Shown here: positions 45,309-55,019 of the stretch, one piece after another | Numbering within the stretch: position 1 is the stretch's first letter | Layout: every line of letters starts with the position of its first letter | DNA from: Sphingomonas sp. TREG-RG-20F-R18-01 | GTDB taxonomy: Bacteria; Pseudomonadota; Alphaproteobacteria; Sphingomonadales; Sphingomonadaceae | Assembly (NCBI RefSeq): GCF_022662475.1 | Contig: NZ_JAKNQQ010000002.1 | Span: 124,001 to 188,000 of the forward strand | Reading direction: 5' to 3' | DNA: 64,000 nt | Position numbers and translations under genes: made by a program | The notes under the pieces: model-generated | Databases searched by the model: none | What the model saw: the letters and a program-made list of their open reading frames with translations, nothing else | What the model was told of the DNA's origin: nothing

Positions 45309-46598
45309 TCATTTTCCGATGCAGAATCTCGCGAAGATCGAGCCGAGAACATGCTCGATGCCGCTCCGTCCAGCCACCGCATCGAGCGTGCGCAAAGCGC
45401 CGCGAAGCTCTTCCGCTACGACGAGCATATCGTGATGATGCAGGGCGGCGTGCAGATAGGCGACGCATTGCGCGAGCAATCCGCGTTGCCGACTGTTGAC
45501 GGTAAGCGCGTCTTCCTGTGGAAGTAGTCGCCTGGCCCGGGCATCGATCTGGTCCCACAGCGCGGCGATGCCACGGCCATCCTTTGCGGCAACGGCCGTC
45601 CTGCCGGTCGGCGGTGTTTCCCGTCCCACCACATCGGCACGCGCGTGCACGGCAAGAAAAGAATCGTCGATCGGTGCGGTATCGTCGAGCCAGAGCACGA
45701 TGTCGGCGCCGGCCATCGCGGAGCGCGCGCGGTCGATCCCGATCTGCTCGATCTCGTCACCGGGCTGGTCCGTCAGACCGGCGGTGTCGGTCAGGACATA
45801 GGCAACCCCGCTCCGAACTACCGTCGCCTCGATGCGATCGCGGGTCGTCCCCGAAATGGCCGATACGATGGCAACGTCGCGTCCGGTCAGCGCGTTCAGC
45901 AGCGTCGACTTCCCGCTGTTGGGCGGTCCGGCGATCACCACCCGAATGCCATCGTGAAGCCGCTCGACCGGCGGTTCGCCGAGCAGACGATCGATCGCTT
46001 GTGCGACGTTCGCAATCTTTGCGGTGACAGCTGCGATTGGCTGCTCGCTGACATCGTCCTCGTCCGAAAAGTCGAGCGCCGCCTCGATCTCCGCCGCGAC
46101 CGCGACAAGTTGATCGGTCCAGCGATCGAGTTCGGCGCGCAGCCCGCCCTCCGCTACGCGCAGCGCCGCCTTGCGCTGGGTCTCGGTCTGCGCCGCCAAG
46201 AGATCCCCCAGCCCTTCTGCCTCGGTCAGGTCGATCCGGCCGTTGGCGAGCGCCCGCCGCGTAAACTCGCCCGCCTCCGCCAGCCGGGTTTCGGGGACCA
46301 GGCCGATCGCAGCCTCGACCGCTGCTATCACCGCTCGTCCGCCATGGATGTGAAACTCGACCAGATCCTCGCCGGTCGCGGTCGCAGGTCCCGGGAAGAA
46401 CAGAACGACCGCCCGATCGAGCAGCGTACCCGTCGCTGGATGGCGCAACGCGCGCAGCGACGCACGGCGCGCTTCCGGCACGGACCCTGCCAGCCTCTCC
46501 ACCACTCGGCGCGCCACGGCGCCACTGACGCGGACAATCGCGATCGCCGCTGGCGCAGCGCCGCTGGAGGTCGCGTAGATGGTGTCGCGGTGCGGCAT
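45309..46598 (-). CDS. mnmE: tRNA modification GTPase MnmE
   Basis: This 429-residue protein has an N-terminal folate-binding domain ('YATSSGAAPAAIAIVRVSG') and a G domain with 'GPPNSGKSTLLNALTG'. A long helical domain and the conserved C-terminal 'FCIGK' follow. It partners MnmG in U34 modification. The ATG at 46598 follows the stop of the DUF6489 gene by 2 bp. Residues upstream in the longer frame are not homologous. Confidence 0.95.
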   Translation of the reverse strand: MPHRDTIYATSSGAAPAAIAIVRVSGAVARRVVERLAGSVPEARRASLRALRHPATGTLLDRAVVLFFPGPATATGEDLVEFHIHGGRAVIAAVEAAIGLVPETRLAEAGEFTRRALANGRIDLTEAEGLGDLLAAQTETQRKAALRVAEGGLRAELDRWTDQLVAVAAEIEAALDFSDEDDVSEQPIAAVTAKIANVAQAIDRLLGEPPVERLHDGIRVVIAGPPNSGKSTLLNALTGRDVAIVSAISGTTRDRIEATVVRSGVAYVLTDTAGLTDQPGDEIEQIGIDRARSAMAGADIVLWLDDTAPIDDSFLAVHARADVVGRETPPTGRTAVAAKDGRGIAALWDQIDARARRLLPQEDALTVNSRQRGLLAQCVAYLHAALHHHDMLVVAEELRGALRTLDAVAGRSGIEHVLGSIFARFCIGK

Positions 46599-46600
46599 GC

Positions 46601-46825
46601 TTACTTCTTCGCAGTGTCGAACATCTGCCGCCACATTGCCATGCCGGCGTCCCCCATCGGCATCCAGCTGCGCATCACCGTTTCCATCATCTCGGGCGCG
46701 ACCGATCCGTCCATCGAATTGGTAAGCATCGCCAGATACTTTTCATGCACCGGCGCCATGTCGGGCAGTCCCATGAAGCGGCGTGCTTCTTCCGGCGTGC
46801 AATCGACTTCGACGTTGATTTTCAT
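46601..46825 (-). CDS. Small DUF6489-family protein
   Basis: This 74-residue acidic helical protein ('MKINVEVDCTPEEARRFMGL', 'PMGDAGMAMWRQMF') is a short conserved alphaproteobacterial family with no known role. AAGGGGAGAAG lies 5 nt before the ATG at 46825. It ends 2 bp before mnmE on the same strand, so it is the first gene of that operon. It may be tied to phasin or membrane granule proteins in other species, but that is speculation. Confidence 0.75.
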   Translation of the reverse strand: MKINVEVDCTPEEARRFMGLPDMAPVHEKYLAMLTNSMDGSVAPEMMETVMRSWMPMGDAGMAMWRQMFDTAKK

Positions 46826-46874
46826 CGCGGCTTCTCCCCTTGAGCGGGCGGGCGCCGCGCTGCATGATGCCGCC

Positions 46875-47354
46875 ATGTATGCGCGCGATAAGGCCAGGAT
46901 CGCAACGCCTGTCGGCACCGTCACGGTGTGGGGCGACCACGTTGCCGTGGCATCGATCACGATCGATGCTGCCGACCTCCCGCTGAATGGCGGATCGGCG
47001 CGTGCGGTTCGCGCCGCCGCCGTGCAGCTCGAGGAATGGTTTGGCGGCACGCGCCGAGACTTCGATCTGCCGCTCCTTCCCGCCGTCTCGCCCCGCGGAG
47101 AGGCGCTTCGCGCGGCAATGTGCGCCATCCCTTACGGCGAGGCCTGGAGCTATGGACGGTTGGCCGCCGCTGCCGGATCCAGCGCCCGGGCCATCGGGCA
47201 GGCATGCGCGCGCAACCCTTATCCGATCGTCGTCCCCTGCCACCGCGTCACGAACGCCGACGGCACGCTCGGTGCCTATTCCGCCGGCGCCGGCAGTCAC
47301 ACCAAGGCATGGCTACTGGACTTCGAAGCGCGGGATCGACGCGGCCTTCTATAG
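46875..47354 (+). CDS. Methylated-DNA-protein cysteine methyltransferase
   Basis: This 159-residue protein has the Ogt/Ada C-terminal fold. It has 'MCAIPYGEAWSYGRLAAAAG', the helix-turn-helix 'RAIGQACARNP' and the active-site 'IVVPCHRV' with the acceptor Cys. It repairs O6-alkylguanine by a suicide reaction. The N-terminal domain is short. The ATG at 46875 faces the DUF6489 start across 49 bp, so both promoters must lie there. Confidence 0.88.
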   Translation: MYARDKARIATPVGTVTVWGDHVAVASITIDAADLPLNGGSARAVRAAAVQLEEWFGGTRRDFDLPLLPAVSPRGEALRAAMCAIPYGEAWSYGRLAAAAGSSARAIGQACARNPYPIVVPCHRVTNADGTLGAYSAGAGSHTKAWLLDFEARDRRGLL

Positions 47355-47355
47355 C

Positions 47356-47997
47356 CTATTTGCGGGGCAACAGCGTCAGGATGCCGACATTGTGATCGAT
47401 GATCCCATCGTAAATCATCCGCCCGGCAACGAACAGGATGACAAGCAGGCCGACATAGGCGATCCAGCGGTGCTTGCCGATGATCCGTGCGATGTAATTG
47501 GCCGCAACCGCCATCAACGTCACCGACAGGGCCAACCCGAAGAACAATACCGACGGATGGTCCCGCGCAGCACCGGCAACCGCCAGGACGTTGTCCAGGC
47601 TTAGCGACAGATTGGTGATGGCGACCTGAACCGCCGCCTGGGCGAACGTCTTCTGCGCCTTGGGCGCCAGCCCTGCGGTAGCGTCAAGCGCGGGCACATT
47701 GTGCGACCGGATCTCGCTGAAGAGTTTCCATGCGACCCACAGCAGCAGGATCCCGCCGGCCAGGAGCAAACCAACGACATGCAGCAATTGCGTCGCAATC
47801 AGCGCGAAACCGATCAGGCAGACGAGGGCCATGATGACCCCCAAGCCAAGGACCTGCTTGCGCTGCTTCGCCGGGAGGCCTGCCGCGAGGGTGCCGAGGA
47901 CCATCGCGTTGTCGCCGGAGAAGATCAGGTCGATCAGGATCACCTGGCCCAGCGTGGCTAGCCCCGCGGCGGTGAAGACATCGGCTATATCGAACAT
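47356..47997 (-). CDS. TerC/YjbE-family integral membrane protein
   Basis: This 213-residue protein has about seven membrane helices and the acidic TerC motif 'DLIFSGDNAMVLG', repeated in 'NLSLSLDNVLAVAG'. TerC-family proteins export or handle Mn(II) in several bacteria. The ATG at 47997 has GTAGGA just upstream. It lies downstream of rho on the same strand, separated by a 126-bp gap with a strong hairpin. Confidence 0.88.
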   Translation of the reverse strand: MFDIADVFTAAGLATLGQVILIDLIFSGDNAMVLGTLAAGLPAKQRKQVLGLGVIMALVCLIGFALIATQLLHVVGLLLAGGILLLWVAWKLFSEIRSHNVPALDATAGLAPKAQKTFAQAAVQVAITNLSLSLDNVLAVAGAARDHPSVLFFGLALSVTLMAVAANYIARIIGKHRWIAYVGLLVILFVAGRMIYDGIIDHNVGILTLLPRK

Positions 47998-48016
47998 GGT
48001 CCTACCCCCGCACGGC

Positions 48017-48054
48017 AATGGCCGGGATCGGGCTTCACCCCCATCCCGGCCATT
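48017..48054. terminator. Hairpin after rho
   Basis: AATGGCCGGGAT and ATCCCGGCCATT form a perfect 12-bp stem in the 126-bp gap between rho and the TerC-like gene. A smaller inner pairing (GGG/CCC) is possible. No T-tract follows. It may limit readthrough or protect rho mRNA. Confidence 0.5.
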
Positions 48055-48123
48055 TCAAACCGCGTTACTCTGCACAAACCCGATCACCGCGCTTCCGCGC
48101 CAGACCTTGCACCGTCAGTTTGA

Positions 48124-49380
<1,257 letters not shown>

Positions 49381-49576
49381 TTCGGGCGTCCGGGGCATGA
49401 AGATGCGGAGGAGGAGCTTCGGTCGGCGAAGGGTACGCGACGATGCTTGAGGAAGGATAAGGCAGCCGAACGGCGCAAGGCCGTCGCACTACAATACCGG
49501 CCTCAGATACGACGCGCGCCTGAACGCGTCAAGGCGTGGCGTACCGGGATGGCGACGTAGCCGCGGCGCCTGTCCT

Positions 49577-50038
49577 TCAGAACGGCTGGACGATCGCCAG
49601 GATCACGATGAAGGTCACCAGGACCGCAGGAACCTCATTGATCATGCGGAGCTGCCGCCCGGTCAGGGTTGGTTTGCCTGCCTTGAGCTTGCGTGCATAG
49701 CCGACCGCCCAGCCATGATACCCGCTGAGGACGACCACGAGCAACAGCTTGAGATGCAACCAGCCAAGCCCCGCCTGACCCGAGAACAGGCCTGCGTTCG
49801 CCGCCAACAGCAACCCGAGGACCCAGACGACGATCATCGCCGGCGTCAGGATGATGGTGCGGATCTTCGCCTCTCGCTCGACCCACAGCGCGGCATCACC
49901 CCCCGCCCCGGCAAGCGCCTCCTGATGATAGACGAGATAGCGCGGCAGCATGAACAGTCCCGCCATCCAGAAGATCACGAAGATCACGTGCGCTGCCTTG
50001 ACCCAGAGGTAGGCGTTGCCGAGCATTCCAGCCATCAT
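49577..50038 (-). CDS. hemJ: Protoporphyrinogen IX oxidase HemJ
   Basis: This 153-residue membrane protein has four helices, with conserved His in 'KAAHVIFVIFWMAGLFMLPR' and the 'LHLKLLLVVVLSGYHGW' segment, as in HemJ. HemJ oxidises protoporphyrinogen to protoporphyrin IX in haem synthesis. Its start overlaps the hemE stop by 4 bp, which links two steps of the same pathway in one transcript. Confidence 0.9.
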   Translation of the reverse strand: MMAGMLGNAYLWVKAAHVIFVIFWMAGLFMLPRYLVYHQEALAGAGGDAALWVEREAKIRTIILTPAMIVVWVLGLLLAANAGLFSGQAGLGWLHLKLLLVVVLSGYHGWAVGYARKLKAGKPTLTGRQLRMINEVPAVLVTFIVILAIVQPF

Positions 50039-51093
50039 GCGTTCCGAACGAAGGCCAGCAGTTGCTCGACATGCGCGATCGGCGTGTCCTGCAAGATGCC
50101 GTGGCCGAGATTGAAGACGTGGGGACGGCCCGCGAACGCCGCAAGGATCCGCGCTGCTGCCGCATCGAGGTCGGCCCCGCCGGCAATCAGCGCAAGCGGG
50201 TCGAGATTGCCCTGGACCGGCATGCCTTCAGGAAGGTTAGCCGCGGCCCATTCCGGGTTGATCGTCTCGTCGACGCCCACCGCATCGACCCCGGTTTCGC
50301 GCGCGTAGATCGGCAGTTTCTCGCCCGCCCCTTTCGGAAAGCCGATGACCGGCACCCCTGGATGCCGCGCGTGGAGCGCCGCGACGATCGCCGCGTTGGG
50401 GGCGATCACCCAGCGCTCGAATTGGGCGGGGCTGAGGCTGCCCGACCAGCTGTCGAACAATTGCACCGCCTCGACCCCTGCCTCGATCTGCTTCGACAGA
50501 TAATCGACAGTGCTGCCGACGATCGCATCGATGATCGCGCCAAAGGCCTGTGGGTCGGCATAGGCGAACCGACGCGTCTCGCTCTGATCACGGCTGCCCT
50601 TGCCCGCGACCATATAGGTGGAAACCGTCCAGGGGCTCCCTGCAAAGCCGAGGAAGGTTGTCTGGGCAGGCAACCGCGTCGCGACCCGCCGCACGGTCTC
50701 ATAGACCGGCTCCAGCCGTTCCGGCGCCTGTTCGAGCGCTTCAAGCGCGTGGTCGACCAGCGGCGGCGTCAGGGCGGGGCCCTCGCCGACCCCGAAGGTC
50801 AGGCCCTGCCCAAGGGCTGCCGGGACCATCAGAATGTCCGAAAACAGGATCGCGCCATCGAACCCGAACCGGCGGATCGGCTGGATCGTCACTTCCGCGG
50901 CGGCGTCACTGTCGTTGACCAGCGCCAGAAACCCCCCCTTTTCGGCGCGTAACGCGCGGTATTCGGGGAGGTACCGCCCGGCTTGGCGCATCAGCCAGAT
51001 CGGCGGAACGGCTTGGCGCGCGCCTTTCAGCGTCGCGAGCAGCGGTTTGAACGGTACCTGAGACAGGGGTTCCGATGGAGTCGATGCAGGCAG
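50035..51093 (-). CDS. hemE: Uroporphyrinogen decarboxylase with a non-ATG start
   Basis: The protein carries 'MRQAGRYLPEYR', 'FSDILMVPAALG' and 'FAGSPWTVSTYM', all HemE signatures. It decarboxylates uroporphyrinogen III. An ATG start at 50991 would lose the conserved N-terminus. Upstream in the same frame are 34 family-like residues ('VPFKPLLATLKGARQAVPPIWL'), but no ATG, GTG or TTG exists before the previous stop. I therefore place the start at CTG (51093), 9 nt after GAGGGG, giving 352 residues. ATC one codon earlier is possible. Confidence 0.85.
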   Translation of the reverse strand: MPASTPSEPLSQVPFKPLLATLKGARQAVPPIWLMRQAGRYLPEYRALRAEKGGFLALVNDSDAAAEVTIQPIRRFGFDGAILFSDILMVPAALGQGLTFGVGEGPALTPPLVDHALEALEQAPERLEPVYETVRRVATRLPAQTTFLGFAGSPWTVSTYMVAGKGSRDQSETRRFAYADPQAFGAIIDAIVGSTVDYLSKQIEAGVEAVQLFDSWSGSLSPAQFERWVIAPNAAIVAALHARHPGVPVIGFPKGAGEKLPIYARETGVDAVGVDETINPEWAAANLPEGMPVQGNLDPLALIAGGADLDAAAARILAAFAGRPHVFNLGHGILQDTPIAHVEQLLAFVRNA

Positions 51094-51405
51094 GATCGCT
51101 GTCCCCTCTTCAATAAGAGTCTAGATTCTTAAAAGGTATTAGCAGTTGTTGGCCGGTGGAAGCCGGGGCTTATGCAATTGTCCCCGAATTGCCAACACTC
51201 CGTGCTGAATCGCAGAGCCGATTCCCCGAGACGATCGGCGATTCCATCCCCATGATTCACAGCCTGTGGATAAATCCGGCGGCTGTGCACGCGGTTGTGG
51301 AAAACTCGGGCGTTTTCCACCGGTCCGGGCGGCTTTGCGCGGTTGCGAAGTTACGCTAGCGGTTATCCCCATGTTATCCACAGGCCTTTCCCGGGAACAC
51401 GGCTG
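51094..51405. other. Probable chromosomal replication origin (oriC)
   Basis: This gene-free stretch between divergent hemE and the PPDK regulator contains perfect DnaA boxes TGTGGATAA (51265-51273) and TTATCCACA (51374-51382). It also has relaxed matches at 51296-51304 (TGTGGAAAA), 51313-51321 and 51363-51371. An AT-rich block (about 30% GC over 51107-51151) could unwind. GANTC sites cluster here. Flanking gene directions diverge from it. The hemE-oriC neighbourhood is the known Caulobacter arrangement. Confidence 0.85.
51117..51258. promoter_or_regulatory. Cluster of six GANTC methylation sites
   Basis: GAGTC 51117, GATTC 51124, GAATC 51207, GATTC 51220, GATTC 51240 and GATTC 51254 all lie inside 142 bp. 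GANTC is the target of the cell-cycle methylase CcrM in alphaproteobacteria. The density is far above what a random GC-rich sequence should give. Confidence 0.8.
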
Positions 51406-52230
51406 ATGCGGCTTCACCTCCACCTCCTGTCGGATTCGACCGGCGAGACGCTCGAGAACATCGCCAAGGCGGCGCTCGCGCAATATGACGACGTCGAGAC
51501 GATCCGGCATTTCTGGCCGATGGTGCGGACCGAGGCGCACCTCGAGCGGATCCTCCAGGAAATTTCGCAAAATCCGGGGCTCGTGCTCTTCACGCTGGTA
51601 AACAGCGAGACGCGCAAGACGCTCGAGGCACGGTGCCGTACGCTCGGCTTGCCCGCGGTCGCGCCGCTCGATGGAGTGACCGGTGCCCTGTCGGGTTTGC
51701 TTGGACAGGCGGCCAAGGCGCGCCCGGGGCGTCAGCACGTCCTTGATGCCGCCTATTTCGCGCGTGTCGACGCAATCCAGTTCACCATCGCGCATGACGA
51801 CGGCATCTTGTCCGAGGATTGGGAAGAGGCCGACATCGTGCTCGCCGGGGTTTCGCGGTCGTCCAAGACCCCAACGTCGATCTATCTCGCCAATCGCGGG
51901 TTCAAGACCGCGAACATCCCGATCGTGATCGAAAGCCCGCCGCCCCGCAGCCTGTTCACGCTCAAGAACCCGATCGTCGTCGGGCTTACCACGAGCGCTG
52001 ACCGGTTGATCCAGGTTCGTCGCAATCGGTTGCTGTCGCTCAACCAGAAGACCGAGACCGCCTATGTCGATCAGGAAGCCGTGACGCGCGAGGTCGCCTT
52101 TGCGCGGCGCATGTTCGCGGACAACGGCTGGCCGGTGATCGACGTCACGCGACGGTCGATCGAGGAAACAGCAGCGGCGATCATCGCGCTCGTCGGCGAA
52201 CGCGTCGGCGCGCAGCGGGGCGAAGCATGA
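51406..52230 (+). CDS. Pyruvate, phosphate dikinase / PEP synthase regulatory protein (DUF299)
   Basis: This 274-residue protein has 'LHLLSDSTGETL', the P-loop-like segment 'LAGVSRSSKTPTSIYLANRG' and 'IPIVIESPPP', typical of DUF299 bifunctional kinase/phosphorylases. These enzymes switch PPDK or PEP synthase on and off by ADP-dependent phosphorylation. The ATG at 51406 is used. It is the first gene right of oriC and overlaps maf by ATGA. The dikinase target is elsewhere. Confidence 0.9.
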   Translation: MRLHLHLLSDSTGETLENIAKAALAQYDDVETIRHFWPMVRTEAHLERILQEISQNPGLVLFTLVNSETRKTLEARCRTLGLPAVAPLDGVTGALSGLLGQAAKARPGRQHVLDAAYFARVDAIQFTIAHDDGILSEDWEEADIVLAGVSRSSKTPTSIYLANRGFKTANIPIVIESPPPRSLFTLKNPIVVGLTTSADRLIQVRRNRLLSLNQKTETAYVDQEAVTREVAFARRMFADNGWPVIDVTRRSIEETAAAIIALVGERVGAQRGEA

Positions 52231-52823
52231 GACTGATCCTCGCTTCGCAAAGTGCGTCACGGCGCGCGATGCTAGCCGCCGCGGGTATTCCCTTCAGCGC
52301 GGTATCGGCCGGGGTGGATGAGGATACCGCGAAAGCCGCCCTTCTTGCCGACGGCGTGGGACCGCGGGATCTCGCGGATGCGCTCGCTGAATTGAAAGCA
52401 GTCAAGGTATCGGCGGGGAACGACCAGGCGCTGGTGCTGGGGTGTGATTCGGTTGTCGCGCTGGAGGACGGATCGATGCTCGACAAACCGCGATCGCGCG
52501 ATGAGGCGGCAGACCATCTGCGGCGCCTGTCGGGCAAACGGCACGATTTGATCAGCGGTGCAGTCATCGCCGAGGGCGGACAGCCGGTGTGGCGCGTGGT
52601 CGATCGCGCGCGGATGCATGTTCGCCCGTTGAGCGAGGCCTTCATCGAAACCTACCTCGATCTCGAGTGGCCCGAAATTGCGGGATGCGTCGGGTGCTAT
52701 CGGATCGAGGGCCCTGGCGCGCAGCTGTTCACGCGGATCGAGGGAAGCCAGTTCACCGTCCTTGGCCTGCCGCTGCTGCAGGTACTCGACTATCTACGGG
52801 TTCGCGGAGTGATGCCGTCATGA
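52227..52823 (+). CDS. maf: Maf-family nucleoside triphosphate pyrophosphatase
   Basis: This 198-residue Maf protein has 'LILASQSASRRAML', 'LGCDSVVALEDG' and 'DKPRSRDEAADHLRRLSGKRH', matching the family substrate loops. Maf proteins hydrolyse modified or non-canonical NTPs. It overlaps both neighbours by ATGA. The conserved order maf-aroE-coaE-dnaQ beside the origin is typical. Confidence 0.93.
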   Translation: MRLILASQSASRRAMLAAAGIPFSAVSAGVDEDTAKAALLADGVGPRDLADALAELKAVKVSAGNDQALVLGCDSVVALEDGSMLDKPRSRDEAADHLRRLSGKRHDLISGAVIAEGGQPVWRVVDRARMHVRPLSEAFIETYLDLEWPEIAGCVGCYRIEGPGAQLFTRIEGSQFTVLGLPLLQVLDYLRVRGVMPS

Positions 52824-53632
52824 TGTATGCAGAAGTGATTGGCGACCCGATCGCCCATTCCAAATCGCCGCTGATCCACGAGTTCTGGCTCGAAGCGTTG
52901 CGTTTGGAGGGCAGCTATCGCGCGTGCCATGTGGCGCCGGAGGGCCTGAACGCCTATTTCGCCGAGCGGACGGCCAATCCCGCCTGGCGTGGGTGCAATG
53001 TCACCTTGCCGCACAAACAAACAGTGTTCGATCATATCGCCGACCCGGGTAGCGTGCGCGGGTCGATCGGCGCGGCGAACACCGTGTTTCGCGGTGAGGA
53101 CGGTGCCTTTCTTTGCACCAACACCGACGCAGCGGGCTTTTACGCTCCGCTCGCCGGAATGGACCTGACCGGAGCGCCGGTCGTGGTGATCGGTGCCGGG
53201 GGCGCCGCGCGCGCCGTGCTGTTCGCGCTCGCGAAGCTCGGCGTCGGCCCGGTCACCGTCCTCAACCGCAACGTGCTGAAGGCTGCCGCCCTCCTGTCGT
53301 CTTTCGGACTGAAGGGCCAGGCGCTGCCGCTGACGGCATCGCTCCCTCCGGCGGCGCTCGTGGTCAATGCAAGCGCGCTCGGCATGGCCGGGCAGCCGCC
53401 GCTCGACCTCGATCTCGATCCGCTCCCCGAAGATGCTGTGGTCTATGACGTGGTCTATGCACCGCTCGAAACGCCGCTGCTCGCCGCGGCACGCGCGCGC
53501 GATCTCGATACGATCGACGGTCTCGACATGCTGATCGGTCAGGCTGCGCTTGCCTTCGAGCTGTTCTTTGGCGCCGCCCCGCCACGTGACGAGGAACAGG
53601 ACCTGAAACTGCGCGCCCTGCTGACCGCATGA
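52820..53632 (+). CDS. aroE: Shikimate dehydrogenase
   Basis: This 270-residue enzyme has 'VIGDPIAHSKSPLIH', 'NVTLPHKQ' with the catalytic Lys, 'NTDAAGFYAPL' and the NADP motif 'VIGAGGAARAV'. It reduces 3-dehydroshikimate in aromatic amino acid synthesis. ATG 52820 overlaps the maf stop, and a second in-frame ATG follows at once. The stop overlaps coaE. Confidence 0.95.
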   Translation: MMYAEVIGDPIAHSKSPLIHEFWLEALRLEGSYRACHVAPEGLNAYFAERTANPAWRGCNVTLPHKQTVFDHIADPGSVRGSIGAANTVFRGEDGAFLCTNTDAAGFYAPLAGMDLTGAPVVVIGAGGAARAVLFALAKLGVGPVTVLNRNVLKAAALLSSFGLKGQALPLTASLPPAALVVNASALGMAGQPPLDLDLDPLPEDAVVYDVVYAPLETPLLAAARARDLDTIDGLDMLIGQAALAFELFFGAAPPRDEEQDLKLRALLTA

Positions 53633-54228
53633 TCACGATTGGCCTTACGGGGTCGATCGGCATGGGCAAGTCGACCGTCGCGGCGATGTTCGCCGATGCC
53701 GGCGTGCCGGTTTTCGACGCGGATGCAACGGTGCACCGGTTACAGGCCACAGCCGGTCCCCTGGTGACCGCCATCGAGGCGGCCTTCCCGGGATCGACCG
53801 GCCCGGGCGGCGTCGATCGCGCAAAGCTCGGGCCGATGGTCCTTGGCGACCCCGTTGCGCTCAAGCGGCTCGAGGCGATCGTCCATCCCGCCGTCGGCAG
53901 GGAACGCGCGGCGTTTCTTGCGCAAAACGCCGATGTGCCGATGGTCGTGTTCGACATTCCCTTGTTGTTCGAAACCGACGGCGAGTCGCGCGTCGATGCC
54001 GTCGTGGTCGTTTCTGCGCCCGAGTCGGTGCAACGCGCGCGCGTGCTCGCCCGTGCTGGCATGACGGCGGACAAGCTCGATGCCATCCTGCGCCGGCAGC
54101 TGCCCGATGCAGAAAAGACCGCACGTGCAGATTTCGTCGTTCCGACAGGCGGTTCGCTCGATACGACGCGTGATGCGGTGCACCGCATCATCGCTTGCCT
54201 CGCAGCGCGCAAAACCCCACTATCCTGA
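53629..54228 (+). CDS. coaE: Dephospho-CoA kinase
   Basis: This 199-residue P-loop kinase starts 'MITIGLTGSIGMGKSTVA', has 'VFDADATVHRL', and has the CoA-site 'VVFDIPLLFETDG'. It phosphorylates dephospho-CoA in the last step of CoA synthesis. It overlaps aroE by ATGA and is followed after 4 bp by dnaQ. Confidence 0.95.
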   Translation: MITIGLTGSIGMGKSTVAAMFADAGVPVFDADATVHRLQATAGPLVTAIEAAFPGSTGPGGVDRAKLGPMVLGDPVALKRLEAIVHPAVGRERAAFLAQNADVPMVVFDIPLLFETDGESRVDAVVVVSAPESVQRARVLARAGMTADKLDAILRRQLPDAEKTARADFVVPTGGSLDTTRDAVHRIIACLAARKTPLS

Positions 54229-54232
54229 GTCT

Positions 54233-54922
54233 ATGAGAGAGATCGTCTTCGACACAGAGACCACGGGGTTCAGTTTTTCCGATGGCGACCGGATGGTCGA
54301 AATCGGATGTGTCGAGATGATCAACCGGGTCGAAACCGGTCGAACCTTCCACGCCTATTTCCACCCCGAGCGCACCATGCCGCCCGAGGCGCAGCGCGTG
54401 CACGGCCTCAGCGACGCGTTCCTCGCGGACAAGCCCCTGTTCCACCACGGCGCCGAAGCGCTTCTCGAATTTCTCGAAGACAGCCCCCTCGTCGCGCACA
54501 ACGCGAGCTTCGATTTCGGCTTTCTCAACGGTGAGCTGACCCGGTGCAGCCGCACGCCGATCAAAATGCACAGAATGGTCGATACCGTCGCGATGGCGCG
54601 CATACGCCACCCGGGGGCCAAGCATAGCCTCGACGCGCTGTGCAGCCGCTATGGCATCGATCGCAGTCACCGCACGCTCCACGGCGCTCTGCTGGACGCC
54701 CAGCTGCTGGCGCAAGTCTATGTCGAGCTGACCGGTGGTCGGCAGATCGGGCTTGGTCTGGTCAGCGAGGCGATCGAGGTGGCGGTGGCGTCTGCTCCGG
54801 CAGCCCCCGCCAGGCCCCGCCCGCCGCGGGTTTTTACGGTGCCGGAGGCGGATCTTGCACGGCACGCAGCGTTTATGAAGTCGGTGGTCAATCCTTTGTG
54901 GGGAGGCGAGACGGCCAACTGA
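54233..54922 (+). CDS. dnaQ: DNA polymerase III epsilon subunit (proofreading exonuclease)
   Basis: This 229-residue DEDDh exonuclease has ExoI 'IVFDTETTG', ExoII 'LVAHNASFDFGFL' and ExoIII 'RTLHGALLDAQLLAQVYVEL'. The C-terminal ~45 residues, Ala/Pro-rich, should bind the alpha subunit. The ATG at 54233 is 4 bp after coaE. The frame upstream is that of coaE shifted and is not used. Confidence 0.94.
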   Translation: MREIVFDTETTGFSFSDGDRMVEIGCVEMINRVETGRTFHAYFHPERTMPPEAQRVHGLSDAFLADKPLFHHGAEALLEFLEDSPLVAHNASFDFGFLNGELTRCSRTPIKMHRMVDTVAMARIRHPGAKHSLDALCSRYGIDRSHRTLHGALLDAQLLAQVYVELTGGRQIGLGLVSEAIEVAVASAPAAPARPRPPRVFTVPEADLARHAAFMKSVVNPLWGGETAN

Positions 54923-55019
54923 TTCAACCTATTGGGGGGTCGAGGCGTCCGACAGACGTCATCTACCAGCCGGAAGACCCGAAAAGCGGGATCCGGCGAT
55001 ACAGTATGGAGAAGTGCTC

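Noticed and set aside
47998..48123. Possible yybP-type Mn riboswitch before the TerC-like gene
   Set aside because: The 126-bp gap has only a simple 12-bp hairpin and none of the conserved paired loops of that riboswitch.
51124..51145. CtrA-like TTAA-N7-TTAA box in the origin
   Set aside because: Only the first TTAA is present (51129 region). The second half is TAGC, so the match is too weak to annotate.
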